Below, piece after piece: positions 16,547 to 24,445 of a DNA stretch of 64,000 nt; position 1 is the first letter of the stretch, and each line of letters begins with the position of its first letter. The translations under genes were made by a program, and so were the position numbers. The notes under the pieces are model-generated. The model worked only from the letters and a program-made list of their open reading frames with translations, did no database searches and was not told the DNA's origin. Origin of the DNA: Amorphoplanes friuliensis DSM 7358 (lineage in GTDB: Bacteria > Actinomycetota > Actinomycetes > Mycobacteriales > Micromonosporaceae); contig NC_022657.1 in assembly GCF_000494755.1 (NCBI RefSeq), forward strand, positions 3,572,001-3,636,000, in the 5' to 3' direction.

Positions 16547-17568
16547 CGGGCGGCCACCGGCTCACGGCCCGGCACCCGGAGCACCTGCGGGCGGGCGCCG
16601 CGCCAGGCCAGCCAGCCGCGCAGCCAGTGCGCCACCGCAACCGGCGGGATGACGGCGCTGGTGGCGAGCATGGTGGAGACCTCGCGACGGTCACGCGGAC
16701 CGGGTGCGATGCGGGCGGCGGCGAACTCGGCGGTCGCGCCGGCCCAGACCAGAGCGGCCAGCCCGGCCGCGGCCGTCCAGCCGGGTCGAGCGGTGCGGGC
16801 GGCCAGGACCGTGCACCCGAGTGCCGTCACCGCGGCCGCCGTGATGACAGCGTGCCGGCTCCGGCGTCCGGGCGGGATCTCGAGGAGCTCCCGCCAGGAC
16901 GGGCCGTAGAGGCGGCGCAGCAGGGCGTCGTCGGCGTTGCCCCGCTGGGTGCGGACGCTGACCCAGCGGCTCTCCGGGCGTACCGGATGGGTCACTGTCC
17001 TGGTCCCGCGGACCAGGCGCCCGCCCGCCTGCCGGACCCGGTGGGCCAGCTCGGCGTCCTCGCGGAAGGCGCGGGGGAGCCGCTCGTCGAAGCCGCCGGC
17101 CGCCTCGAGCGCCTCACGCCGGTAGGCCATGTCCGCCGTGATCCACGCGCCGTCGGCGAGGGCGGCGGTGACCCGTTCCCAGTCGGTCGGACGCCGGTCA
17201 GCGGGCAGCGGGACGTGCAGACGGCCCTGGACACCGGCGGCGCCGGTGCCGGTCAGGTCCTCGGCCAGGCGGACCGCCCAGTCCGGGCCGGGCAGCACGT
17301 CGTCGTCGAGGAACGCCACCCAGGCGTGCCGGGCGGCGCGCCAGCCGAGGTTGCGGGCGGCGGCGGGACCGGCGGCCCGCCCCGCGATGATCCGTGCCTC
17401 GATCCCCGGCGGCAGTGACAGCGGTGTCCGCGCCGACGGCCGGTCGTCGACCAGGATCAACTCTGTCGGCAGTGGACAGGGTGCACCCGCGGAGAGGGCT
17501 TCCAGCAGTGCGGTCAGACTGGGCCTCCCCACCGTCGGCACCACGATCGAGACACCGGGTCCGGTCAC
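16543..17568 (-). CDS. Glycosyltransferase family 2 with C-terminal membrane segments
   Basis: The 341-residue protein starts at GTG overlapping the carbamoyltransferase stop. Residues 5-225 are a GT2 domain: VSIVVPTVGRPSLTALLEAL, LVDDRPS, AARNLGWRAARHAWVAFLDD with the DDD metal site, and FREDAELAHRVRQAGG. After about residue 240 come hydrophobic stretches (HAVITAAAVTALGCTVLAA, then ALVWAGATAEFAAA and IPPVAVAHWL) that should place it in the membrane. It probably acts on a lipid-linked or envelope acceptor on the cytoplasmic face. Confidence 0.87.
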   Translation of the reverse strand: MTGPGVSIVVPTVGRPSLTALLEALSAGAPCPLPTELILVDDRPSARTPLSLPPGIEARIIAGRAAGPAAARNLGWRAARHAWVAFLDDDVLPGPDWAVRLAEDLTGTGAAGVQGRLHVPLPADRRPTDWERVTAALADGAWITADMAYRREALEAAGGFDERLPRAFREDAELAHRVRQAGGRLVRGTRTVTHPVRPESRWVSVRTQRGNADDALLRRLYGPSWRELLEIPPGRRSRHAVITAAAVTALGCTVLAARTARPGWTAAAGLAALVWAGATAEFAAARIAPGPRDRREVSTMLATSAVIPPVAVAHWLRGWLAWRGARPQVLRVPGREPVAAR

Positions 17569-19208
17569 CGGGCGCCGCCGAAGGTGGTGGCCCTGTGAAC
17601 TGCGAACGGGCCCAGAGCCAGCAGGTCGACGGGCGCCGACCCGAAGAGCTCCATCGCCTCGCGCGGGGTGTCGACCATCGGCCGTCCCGCGGTGTTGAGC
17701 GAGGTGTTGACGACCACGGGCAGACCGGTGAGCTTGTCGAACTCGGCGAGCAGCTCGGCCACCAGCGGTTCGGTCTCCGTGTGCACCGTCTGGACGCGGG
17801 CGGTGCCGTCGACGTGCACGACGGCGGGGATCCGGTCCCGCCACTCGCTCTTCACCCGGTGCACGAAGAGCATGTAGGGGCTGGGATAGACCCCGTCGAA
17901 GATCTCGCTGAACCGTTCGGCCCGGACCATCGGCGCGATCGGGCGGAACTGCTCCCGGCCCTTCACGTTGTTCATCCGCGTCGTGGTGTCGGCGTCACCG
18001 GGGTGGGCCAGCAGCGACCGGTGACCCAGTGCGCGGGGCCCGTACTCGCTGCGGCCCTGGTACCAGGCGACGATGCCGTTGCCGGCCAGGACCCGCGCGG
18101 CCTCGGCGGCGATGGAGGCGGGCCGGGTGTAGGGCAGCGCGGCCCGGCGCAGTTCCTCCTCCAGCTCCTGGTCACTCCAGCCGCGGCCCAGGTCGGCGCC
18201 GGTGAAGGGTACGAGCGGACCGGCGTCGCGGGCGACCGTGAGCGCGGCGCCCAGCGCGGTGCCGGAGTCGCCCGCCGCCGGCTGCACCCACACCCGGTCG
18301 TACGGTCCCTCGGCCGCGATCCGGGCGTTCGCCACGCAGTTCAGCGCGGTGCCACCGGCCAGGGCCAGGGTGGACGGCCCGCCCGCCGCGTCGTACGTCC
18401 AGCGGGCGAGGTCCAGCAGCACTTCTTCGAGGCGGGCCTGGACGCTGGCGGCGAGGTCGGCGTGGGTCTCGCCCATCTCCGCGTCGGCGGTCCGGGGCTT
18501 GGCCAGGGCGGACCAGTCGATGCGCTCCACAGTGAAGCCACCGTCGTCGTTCGCGTGCACGAGCTCACGCAGCAGCCCCAGGAAACGCGGGGTCCCGTAC
18601 GACGCGAGCGCCATCACCTTGTACTCGTCGCTGGAGTGCTGGAAGCCCAGATGACGGGTGAGGTCCTCGTAGAGCAGCCCGAGGGAGTGGGGGAGCTGCT
18701 GGGCGGCCAGGACGTCGAGCGACCCGCTGCGGTAGACGCCGGCGAGGTGACTTGCGGTCTCGCCCCGGCCGTCGAGCACGAGCACGGCGGTGTCGTCGCC
18801 GAGGGCGAGACCGGCCGACGCCGCGTGGGCGACGTGGTGCGGAACAAAACGGACCCGATCGGGGTCGAGGCCGGGCAGTGCCGCGGCGAGGAACTGTGGT
18901 GCCCGGCGGGCGTAGTCGACGCGCAGGTGGTCCCACGGGTCGTTGAGGCCGAGCTCGGCCGCGTCGCGGCTCAGGGCCGGGTCGAAGGAGTAGACGACCG
19001 CGTCGAGGTCGTCCGGACGCAGGCCCGCCGACTCCAGGCACCAGGCGGCGGACAGCTCGGGTAGTTCCCAGGCGGAGAAGGGAACGGGTCGCTTGCCGTG
19101 CTTACGCCGGCTGAACCGTTCCTCCTCCGCGGCGGCCACCGTCCGTCCGTCGACGACCAGGGCGGCGGCCGGGTCATGGAAGATCGCGTTGATGCCCAGG
19201 ACTCGCAT
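17565..19208 (-). CDS. O-carbamoyltransferase (NodU/TobZ/CmcH family), first gene of the heptose operon
   Basis: The 547-residue protein has the N-terminal kinase-like domain (MRVLGINAIFHDPAAALV, EEERFSRRKHGKRPVP, VPHHVAHAASAGLALGDD with the metal-binding histidines, GGTALNCVANARI) and the C-terminal YrdC-fold part (YQGRSEYGPRALGHRSLLAH, NNVKGREQFRPIAP, NTSLNTAGRPMVDT). Members transfer carbamoyl from carbamoyl phosphate through carbamoyl-AMP to a sugar hydroxyl. With heptose enzymes downstream the likely acceptor is a heptose or its glycoside. I chose ATG 19208 by similarity; it lacks a strong ribosome binding site. The upstream 139 bases hold the operon promoter. Confidence 0.9.
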   Translation of the reverse strand: MRVLGINAIFHDPAAALVVDGRTVAAAEEERFSRRKHGKRPVPFSAWELPELSAAWCLESAGLRPDDLDAVVYSFDPALSRDAAELGLNDPWDHLRVDYARRAPQFLAAALPGLDPDRVRFVPHHVAHAASAGLALGDDTAVLVLDGRGETASHLAGVYRSGSLDVLAAQQLPHSLGLLYEDLTRHLGFQHSSDEYKVMALASYGTPRFLGLLRELVHANDDGGFTVERIDWSALAKPRTADAEMGETHADLAASVQARLEEVLLDLARWTYDAAGGPSTLALAGGTALNCVANARIAAEGPYDRVWVQPAAGDSGTALGAALTVARDAGPLVPFTGADLGRGWSDQELEEELRRAALPYTRPASIAAEAARVLAGNGIVAWYQGRSEYGPRALGHRSLLAHPGDADTTTRMNNVKGREQFRPIAPMVRAERFSEIFDGVYPSPYMLFVHRVKSEWRDRIPAVVHVDGTARVQTVHTETEPLVAELLAEFDKLTGLPVVVNTSLNTAGRPMVDTPREAMELFGSAPVDLLALGPFAVHRATTFGGAR

Positions 19209-19263
19209 GGGTGGGCGGCGTACCCGGCGATCTACCACCTATTCTCTTGATCATCGACTTCTC

Positions 19264-19280
19264 GGGAAAATATTTCTCCC
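19264..19280. promoter_or_regulatory. AT-rich imperfect palindrome in a divergent promoter region
   Basis: GGGAAAATATTTCTCCC is an imperfect inverted repeat (GGGA-AA/TT-TCCC) and the most AT-rich point between the heptose operon and the aldehyde dehydrogenase gene. It may be an operator for either side. Its regulator is unknown. Confidence 0.35.
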
Positions 19281-19324
19281 TTCCGGACCTGCACTGATAG
19301 TCGTGCGGTGACCGTTTGAGGGAT

Positions 19325-19345
19325 TCGCCGCCGGGCATGCGGCGA
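19325..19345 (+). promoter_or_regulatory. Inverted repeat just before the aldehyde dehydrogenase start
   Basis: TCGCCGC and GCGGCGA, separated by seven bases, form a perfect 7-bp stem two bases before the ATG at 19348. No Shine-Dalgarno is seen elsewhere, so it may act as an operator or a leader hairpin. Confidence 0.4.
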
Positions 19346-19347
19346 CC

Positions 19348-20754
19348 ATGTACGAGACCCGACATCTGATCGCCGGCGCCTGGACGACCGGTGATTCCTC
19401 CCGTCATCTGACCGTGCTCGACCCGGCCGACGGCTCCCCGGTCACCCGGTGCGCGATCGCCGGACCGGCCGAGGTCGGTGCCGCCGTCGACGCCGCCCGG
19501 GCCGCGGCGCCCGGCTGGGCGCGGACGTCTCCCGGTGCCCGCGCGGCGGCGTTGCACGCGGCCGCGAACGCCGTGGAGGCCGCGACCGGGGAACTCGCCG
19601 CGATCATGTCCGCCGAGATGGGCAAGCCGGTCGGGGGAGCGGCCGACTCGATCGCCGCGGGTGTCGGCACCCTGCGCCAGTACGCCGAGCTCGGACCCAC
19701 TCATCGGGGCAAGGCGCTGGCCGGCAACGACGACGCGATCGACCTGATGGCGTACGGCCCGCGGGGTGTCGTCGCCGTGATCACGCCGTGGAACGATCCC
19801 GTCGCGGTGTCGTGCGGCCTCATCGGAGCGGCCCTGGTCACCGGGAACACCGTGGTGCACAAGCCCAGCGAGCGCACCCCGGCGACCGGTCACCGGCTGG
19901 CCGAGCTGCTCGCACCCCACTTCCCGGACGCGGTCCTCTCGCTGCTCAGCGGTGACGGCGAGACCGGTGCGGCACTCAGCGGCGCCCCGGTCGACGTGGT
20001 CGCCCACGTGGGGTCGACCGCGACCGGGCGGGCCATCGCGGCGGCCTGTGCCCGCACCGGCGCCAAGGCGCTGCTGGAGAACGGCGGCAGTGACCCGCTC
20101 GTCGTCGACGCCGACGTCGACCCCGTCTGGGCGGCGGGGCAGGCCGCTCTGGGAGCTTTTGCGAACTCCGGCCAGATCTGCACCTCTGTGGAGCGGATCT
20201 ACGTGCACGCCGATCAGGCCGAGGCGTTCTCGGCGGCGCTGGTCACCGAGGCGGAGAAGTGGGCCGGTGAGATCGGCCCGCTGGTCGACACCCGGCTGCG
20301 CGACGCGGTGCATGCCCAGGTGCAGGCCGCAGCCGGGGCGGGCGCCCGGATCCTGACCGGTGGGTCGGTGCCGGAGGGTCCCGGCGCCCACTACCCGCCG
20401 ACGGTGCTCACCGGCTGCACCGACGACATGGCGGTCGTGCGCGAGGAGACCTTCGGCCCGGTCGCGGCGGTGGTGACGGTGGACTCGTTCGACGTGGCCC
20501 TCGAACGGGCCGCGGACTCAAGCTACGGCCTGGCCGCGACCGTGCTGACGGCCTCGATGAGTCACGCCCAGCGCGCCTGGCGGGAGCTGGCGGCCGGCAC
20601 GGTCAAGATCAACGCCGTCTTCGGTGGAGCTCCGGGCGGTGCCGCGCAACCGCGCCGCGCCAGCGGCGACGGTTTCGGGTACGGCCCGGAGCTGCTCGAC
20701 GAGCTGACCGTCCTCAAGGCTGTTCACCTCGAGGCGCCACCCGGGGGCTGGTAG
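19348..20754 (+). CDS. Aldehyde dehydrogenase (NAD(P)-dependent, ALDH superfamily)
   Basis: The 468-residue protein has the ALDH motifs in order: GVVAVITPWNDPVAVSCGL (cofactor binding), VVHKPSERTPATG, AHVGSTATGRAIAAA, the general-base glutamate in ALLENGGSDPLVV, the catalytic cysteine in ANSGQICTSVERIYV and EETFGPVAAVVTVDSFD. Catalytic residues are intact, so it should oxidise an aldehyde or semialdehyde. Full length is close to the family norm of 470-490. It is divergent from the heptose operon and overlaps the end of the convergent GAF-ANTAR gene by 31 bases. Confidence 0.9.
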   Translation: MYETRHLIAGAWTTGDSSRHLTVLDPADGSPVTRCAIAGPAEVGAAVDAARAAAPGWARTSPGARAAALHAAANAVEAATGELAAIMSAEMGKPVGGAADSIAAGVGTLRQYAELGPTHRGKALAGNDDAIDLMAYGPRGVVAVITPWNDPVAVSCGLIGAALVTGNTVVHKPSERTPATGHRLAELLAPHFPDAVLSLLSGDGETGAALSGAPVDVVAHVGSTATGRAIAAACARTGAKALLENGGSDPLVVDADVDPVWAAGQAALGAFANSGQICTSVERIYVHADQAEAFSAALVTEAEKWAGEIGPLVDTRLRDAVHAQVQAAAGAGARILTGGSVPEGPGAHYPPTVLTGCTDDMAVVREETFGPVAAVVTVDSFDVALERAADSSYGLAATVLTASMSHAQRAWRELAAGTVKINAVFGGAPGGAAQPRRASGDGFGYGPELLDELTVLKAVHLEAPPGGW

Positions 20755-21458
20755 TTCGGGGACTGGGTCGCCGCGACCAGCGCCGCGGCGACCTCCCGGA
20801 CCTTGCGGTTGGAGTCCTGCGAGGCCCTCGTGAGGATCGCGAACGCCTCGTCGGCGGTGCACCGCCGTTCGCCCATGATGATGCCCTTGGCCTGCTCGAT
20901 CACCGCACGGTTCTCCATGGCGGCCTGCATGTGCTGGGCCAGGCTGGCCGTGCTGTCGTACAGGTGGGCGTTGGCCAGGGCGGTGCCCGCATAACCCGCG
21001 AACGTCCGGGCCAGCCGGATCGTGGCGTCGTCGAAGGCGTGCCGGCGCCGCCCGTAGATGTTCACCGCACCGTCGATGGTGTCGAGGATCGGCAGGCCGA
21101 CCGAGAGGCTGCTGCCGATCCCGGCCGCCGAGGCGTGCGCCGCCCAGCCGTCCCACCGGTCGTCGTCCGTGGTGTCCGGGACGGAGACGGTGGCCTGGCC
21201 GGCGGCGGCGTCCAGGCAGGGGCCGGTCCCTTTCCGGTACTGCACCTCGTCGAGCTGCAGGGCGGTGTCGCCGGTGAACGCGGCGGTGTGCGGGCCGGTG
21301 CGGGGCACCAGGGTGATCGAGACCTCGGCGGCCCCCGGCAGCTTGGCCTTGGCCAGACCGGCGACGCGGTCCAGGACGCCGTCGAGGTCGGTGTCGGAGA
21401 GTTTGATGCGGCCGAGCTCCGCGAAGACGGAACCCGGATCGGTGGGATCCTGCGCCAT
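20724..21458 (-). CDS. GAF-ANTAR domain protein (paralogue 1 of a tandem pair)
   Basis: The 244-residue protein has a GAF domain (AGLAKAKLPGAAEVSITLV, TGPCLDAAAGQATVSVPD, LSVGLPILDTIDGAVNIYG) followed by an ANTAR domain (MQAAMENRAVIEQAKGIIMGERRCTADEAFAILTRASQ). The last part is the standard ANTAR helix bundle with the conserved Ala-Lys-Gly. It should regulate RNA, sensing redox, ligand or kinase input through GAF. It is clearly paralogous to the next gene. The ATG at 21458 is chosen by alignment with that paralogue. A leader of about 110 bases separates it from the shared GTCAA/GTCC element. Confidence 0.87.
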   Translation of the reverse strand: MAQDPTDPGSVFAELGRIKLSDTDLDGVLDRVAGLAKAKLPGAAEVSITLVPRTGPHTAAFTGDTALQLDEVQYRKGTGPCLDAAAGQATVSVPDTTDDDRWDGWAAHASAAGIGSSLSVGLPILDTIDGAVNIYGRRRHAFDDATIRLARTFAGYAGTALANAHLYDSTASLAQHMQAAMENRAVIEQAKGIIMGERRCTADEAFAILTRASQDSNRKVREVAAALVAATQSPNYQPPGGASR

Positions 21459-21549
21459 GTACGTCCAGAAACCTCGCAGCGGGCACAGCGCCACAGCCGG
21501 GCAAATGTGCGGAACGGGCGGATTGCTGCCCGGAGGATCGATGTCCTCC

Positions 21550-21570
21550 GGACCCGCGCCGCTGCTTGAC
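21550..21570 (-). promoter_or_regulatory. GTCAA-N12-GTCC element upstream of GAF-ANTAR paralogue 1
   Basis: On the minus strand GTCAA (21570-21566) is followed after 12 bases by GTCC (21553-21550). The surrounding 26 bases match the same position before paralogue 2 at 23 positions. It is a candidate promoter for a common sigma factor. Confidence 0.45.
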
Positions 21571-21656
21571 GCTGGTTCCCTGACGGACCATGGGCCCATC
21601 AGTTGCAGAGTTGTCATATTACCCGAGGGTCCGGGCGCCGTGAGACCGGGGAAGCG

Positions 21657-22370
21657 TCAGTTTCCGTCCCGCACCGCGGTGGCCACCAGTGCCTGCGCGA
21701 CGTCGCGAAGCTTCCGGTTGGAGTCCTGGGACAGCTTGCTCAGGATGCGGAACGCCTCGTCGGGAGAGCACCGCCGTTCGCCCATGATGATGCCCTTGGC
21801 CTGCTCGATCACCGCGCGGCTCTCCATTGCAGCCTGCATCTGCTCGGCCAGGGTCGCGGTGACGTCGTAGAGGTGGGCGTTGGCCAGCGCCACGGCCGCA
21901 TAACCGGAGAACGTCCGCGCCAGCACGACCGCGTCCTCGTCGAACGCGTCCGGCTCGGTGCCGTAGATGTTGAGGGCGCCCGTGACCCGCTGCGCCACCG
22001 GCAGTCCGACCGACAGGGCACTGTGTACTCCCGCCTCCAGCGCCCGCTTCCGGTAGTCCGGCCAGCGGTCCTCCTGAGCGAGATCGGGCAGGGAGACCGT
22101 GGAGGTGGTCGCCGCCGCGTCGAGGCAGGGGCCGGTGCCGAGCTCGTACTGCCGCTCGTCGAGCTGGAGCGCCACGTCACCGGTGAACGCCGCGGTGTGC
22201 GGGACGCTGTCCCGGATCAGGGTCACCGACACCTCCGCGGCGCCGGGAATGGTCCGCTTCGCCAGCTCGGCGACCTTCTGCAGGACATCGTCGAGGCTGG
22301 TCTCGGTGAGCTTGATCCGGCCGAGCTCGGCGAAGGCCTCGGTAGGGTCGATCGGCTCCTGGTCGGTCAC
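21657..22370 (-). CDS. GAF-ANTAR domain protein (paralogue 2 of a tandem pair)
   Basis: The 237-residue protein starts at GTG with GAGGGG eight bases upstream. GAF residues include AELAKRTIPGAAEVSVTLI, TGPCLDAAATTSTVSLPD and LSVGLPVAQRVTGALNIYG. ANTAR residues include MQAAMESRAVIEQAKGIIMGERRCSPDEAFRILSKLSQDSNRK. It shares most of its ANTAR sequence and the upstream element with its neighbour, so the pair arose by duplication. The divergent gene is a SigB/F-type sigma factor, and a role in the general stress response is plausible. Like the neighbour, it has a long untranslated leader, where ANTAR-binding hairpins could lie. Confidence 0.87.
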   Translation of the reverse strand: MTDQEPIDPTEAFAELGRIKLTETSLDDVLQKVAELAKRTIPGAAEVSVTLIRDSVPHTAAFTGDVALQLDERQYELGTGPCLDAAATTSTVSLPDLAQEDRWPDYRKRALEAGVHSALSVGLPVAQRVTGALNIYGTEPDAFDEDAVVLARTFSGYAAVALANAHLYDVTATLAEQMQAAMESRAVIEQAKGIIMGERRCSPDEAFRILSKLSQDSNRKLRDVAQALVATAVRDGN

Positions 22371-22466
22371 GGCGGATTCCCCTCGAGCGGGCACACCGCA
22401 GGCGTCGGCCGCGGACGTGCGCAGGTCACTGCAGGAATGCCCCCACCGGACCGAGTGGGTTGTCCG

Positions 22467-22487
22467 GGACCTGCGCCGCTTTTTGAC
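22467..22487 (-). promoter_or_regulatory. GTCAA-N12-GTCC element upstream of GAF-ANTAR paralogue 2
   Basis: On the minus strand GTCAA (22487-22483) is followed after 12 bases by GTCC (22470-22467), 97-117 bases before the GTG start. It matches the element of paralogue 1 closely. Confidence 0.45.
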
Positions 22488-22667
22488 GCTGGGCTCGCCG
22501 GCGCCTTCCGGGGTACCGGCCACAGACGGCCAGCATAGAGGACCGGCAGACGCCGGGAGCCTCGGCCGCCGCGGGGCGGAGGAGACCGTCCCGGCGGAAA
22601 ACGTCCGGTGATGCTTGGTCCTTTCGGCTTGCCCGACATCATCCTTTCGGCTAGCGTCCAGTCATCG

Positions 22668-22688
22668 GTCAAGCCAGGTGCCGAGTCC
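22668..22688 (+). promoter_or_regulatory. GTCAA-N12-GTCC element upstream of the sigma factor gene
   Basis: GTCAAGCCAGGTGCC is identical to the element before the GAF-ANTAR gene at 8515 and is followed by GAGTCC. It lies about 120 bases before the sigma gene ATG. If it is the sigma factor's own promoter, the gene is autoregulated. Confidence 0.5.
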
Positions 22689-22810
22689 TGACGTGCAGTA
22701 CGACGCCGCAGGACGGTGCCGGCCCGACACTCTGAGTACCGTTCCTCGCGCTCGTGCTGTGGCGCGCCCTGGGGGTCCTCCGGAGCGCGCTGCGTTCGAG
22801 AGGAACCACC

Positions 22811-23629
22811 ATGAATGCATCGGTTGCCGACGCCTGCCGCACACACCAGCCCCGCAGGTCCGGCCAATTCCCGCCCACCGACGCCGACAAGCGTGCCAAC
22901 GAGATGGTCATCGCCCTCGCGGCCATGGCTCCGGACGATCCTCGCCGGGCCGCCCTGCGCCGCCGGACCATCGAGGCCTGGCTGCCGATGGCGCAGCGGC
23001 TGGGCCGTCGTTACGCCGGGCGCGGCGAGAACCTCGACGACCTGCAGCAGGTCGCCATGGTCGGACTGATCAAATCGGTCGACCGGTTCGACGCCGAACG
23101 CGGTGACGACTTCGTCGGGTTCGCGGTTCCCACCATCCTCGGTGAGCTCCGGCGTCACTTCCGCGACCGCACCTGGTCGATGCGGGTGCCCCGCAAGGTG
23201 CAGGAGATGCGGCTGGCCATCAACGAGGCCAACGCGACGCTCTTCCACAAGCTCAACCGGCTGCCCACCGTCGCCGACATCTCGCAGCACCTCGGTGTCA
23301 GCGAGGAGGACGTGCTCGAAGGACTCGAGGGTGGCCGGGCCTACCGGGCGACCTCGCTGTCCACGCCGGTCGCCGCCGACGCCACGGTCGTGCTGGCCGA
23401 CACGCTGGCCGAGGAGGAGCACGGCTACGACCTGGTCGAGATCCAGCTGGCCCTCGGCCCGGCGCTGGCCCGGCTCACCGCCCGCGAGCGGCAGATCCTG
23501 GCCATGCGGTTCTGGGGCAACCAGACGCAGTCGGTCATCGCCGAGAAGGTGGGCGTCTCGCAGATGCACATCTCCCGGATCCTGAGCACCACCCTGGCCA
23601 AGCTGCGCACCGAACTCACCGTCGACTGA
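22811..23629 (+). CDS. RNA polymerase sigma factor of the SigB/SigF/SigG type
   Basis: The 272-residue protein has region 2 (RRYAGRGENLDDLQQVAMVGLIKSVDRFDAERGDDFVGFAVPTI), a region 3 typical of the family (RDRTWSMRVPRKVQEMRLAI) and region 4 (LTARERQILAMRFWGNQTQSVIAEKVGVSQMHISRIL). PTILGELRRHFRDRTW is diagnostic for the stress/sporulation SigB/F/G subfamily. The ATG follows GAGAGGA. Factors of this type are held by RsbW-like anti-sigma factors, which are not present next to it. Neighbouring GAF-ANTAR genes carry the same upstream element, so they may be its targets. A strong hairpin follows the gene. Confidence 0.92.
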   Translation: MNASVADACRTHQPRRSGQFPPTDADKRANEMVIALAAMAPDDPRRAALRRRTIEAWLPMAQRLGRRYAGRGENLDDLQQVAMVGLIKSVDRFDAERGDDFVGFAVPTILGELRRHFRDRTWSMRVPRKVQEMRLAINEANATLFHKLNRLPTVADISQHLGVSEEDVLEGLEGGRAYRATSLSTPVAADATVVLADTLAEEEHGYDLVEIQLALGPALARLTARERQILAMRFWGNQTQSVIAEKVGVSQMHISRILSTTLAKLRTELTVD

Positions 23630-23631
23630 GC

Positions 23632-23676
23632 GTCACGGACCCGCGCCCGGAAAGACCCGGTGCGCGGGTCCGTGAC
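23632..23676 (+). terminator. Perfect 15-bp stem-loop after the sigma factor gene
   Basis: Bases 23632-23646 and 23662-23676 are exact inverted repeats (GTCACGGACCCGCGC) around a 15-base loop, three bases after the stop codon. No T-run follows, as is usual for actinobacterial terminators. Confidence 0.75.
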
Positions 23677-23745
23677 AACCGGCCTGCCGGATGTCAGCCT
23701 TGATCGTTCGTCGCGCGGGTGCCGGCGGCCGGGAGAGGACGACTC

Positions 23746-24399
23746 ATGCGGGTGTTGATGGTCGCGCCACCGGGCGCGGGCAAGGGAACCCAGGGCGCGG
23801 TGATCGCCGCGCACTTCAACATCGCGCACATCGCGACCGGCGACCTGCTCCGGGAGCACGTGGCCAAGCAGACCGAGCTGGGCCGGGCCGTCCGTCACCA
23901 TCTCGACCGCGGTGAGCTCGTCCCCGACGAGATCGTCCTCGACATGGTGACGGACGCCTTCGCGGCGGCCAAGGAGAACGGTGGCGGGTACGTCCTCGAC
24001 GGCATGCCCCGCAACATGGCCCAGGCGCGCACGCTCTACAAGATCGCCCTGGGTCTCGGGATGACCGCGAACGTGGCGCTGCACCTCAAGGCCGGTGACG
24101 ACGAGCTCATCCGCCGGCTGCTGGCCCGCGCCGCCCTGGAGCACCGCACCGATGACACCGAACCCGTGATCCGGCGCCGGCTCGCGCTCTACCACGAGGT
24201 CACCCACCCGATCGTCGCCTGGTACGCCGAACGCGGCATCCTCGTCTCGGTCGACGCCATGCAGCCGGTCGAACGTGTCGCCCGCCAGATCCTCACGGCC
24301 CTCGAGGCGATGCGCCCGCTGCTGGAACACGTGCCGGAGAGCGCCCGCCGCCCGGTCGACCTCACCGGCCTGGGAGCCGCGTTCGGCACCGAGGACTGA
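23746..24399 (+). CDS. Adenylate-kinase-like nucleoside monophosphate kinase
   Basis: The 217-residue protein has the P-loop APPGAGKGTQGAVIAAHF, the NMP-binding segment IATGDLLREHVAKQTELG, YVLDGMPRNMAQARTL (in place of GFPR) and the lid region RAALEHRTDDTEPVIRRRL, which has no zinc cysteines. It is close to adenylate kinases, which convert AMP and ATP to ADP, but differs at the GFPRT position (GMPRN). It is probably a second Adk-like enzyme rather than the housekeeping copy, which is usually next to secY. GGGAGAGGA precedes the ATG. Confidence 0.82.
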   Translation: MRVLMVAPPGAGKGTQGAVIAAHFNIAHIATGDLLREHVAKQTELGRAVRHHLDRGELVPDEIVLDMVTDAFAAAKENGGGYVLDGMPRNMAQARTLYKIALGLGMTANVALHLKAGDDELIRRLLARAALEHRTDDTEPVIRRRLALYHEVTHPIVAWYAERGILVSVDAMQPVERVARQILTALEAMRPLLEHVPESARRPVDLTGLGAAFGTED

Positions 24400-24426
24400 C
24401 CGGCCGCCGCACCAGCGGCTTCGACC

Positions 24427-24445
24427 TTAGGTTAGCCTGCCCTAA
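24427..24445 (+). promoter_or_regulatory. DtxR/IdeR iron box overlapping a leaderless promoter
   Basis: TTAGGTTAGCCTGCCCTAA matches the 19-bp DtxR/IdeR consensus at 17 positions. Inside it TAGCCT (24433-24438) is a TANNNT -10 box six bases before the ATG at 24445. Iron-bound repressor would block the start of transcription of the transporter operon directly. Confidence 0.88.

Larger units (their letters stand above)
22371..22810. other. 440-base divergent regulatory region between GAF-ANTAR and sigma factor genes
   Basis: No gene is supported here. The region holds the GTCAA-N12-GTCC element of the GAF-ANTAR gene (22467-22487) and that of the sigma gene (22668-22688). It also has two CTTTCGGCT copies at about 22621 and 22644. 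Both divergent transcripts would have leaders longer than 100 bases. Confidence 0.5.
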
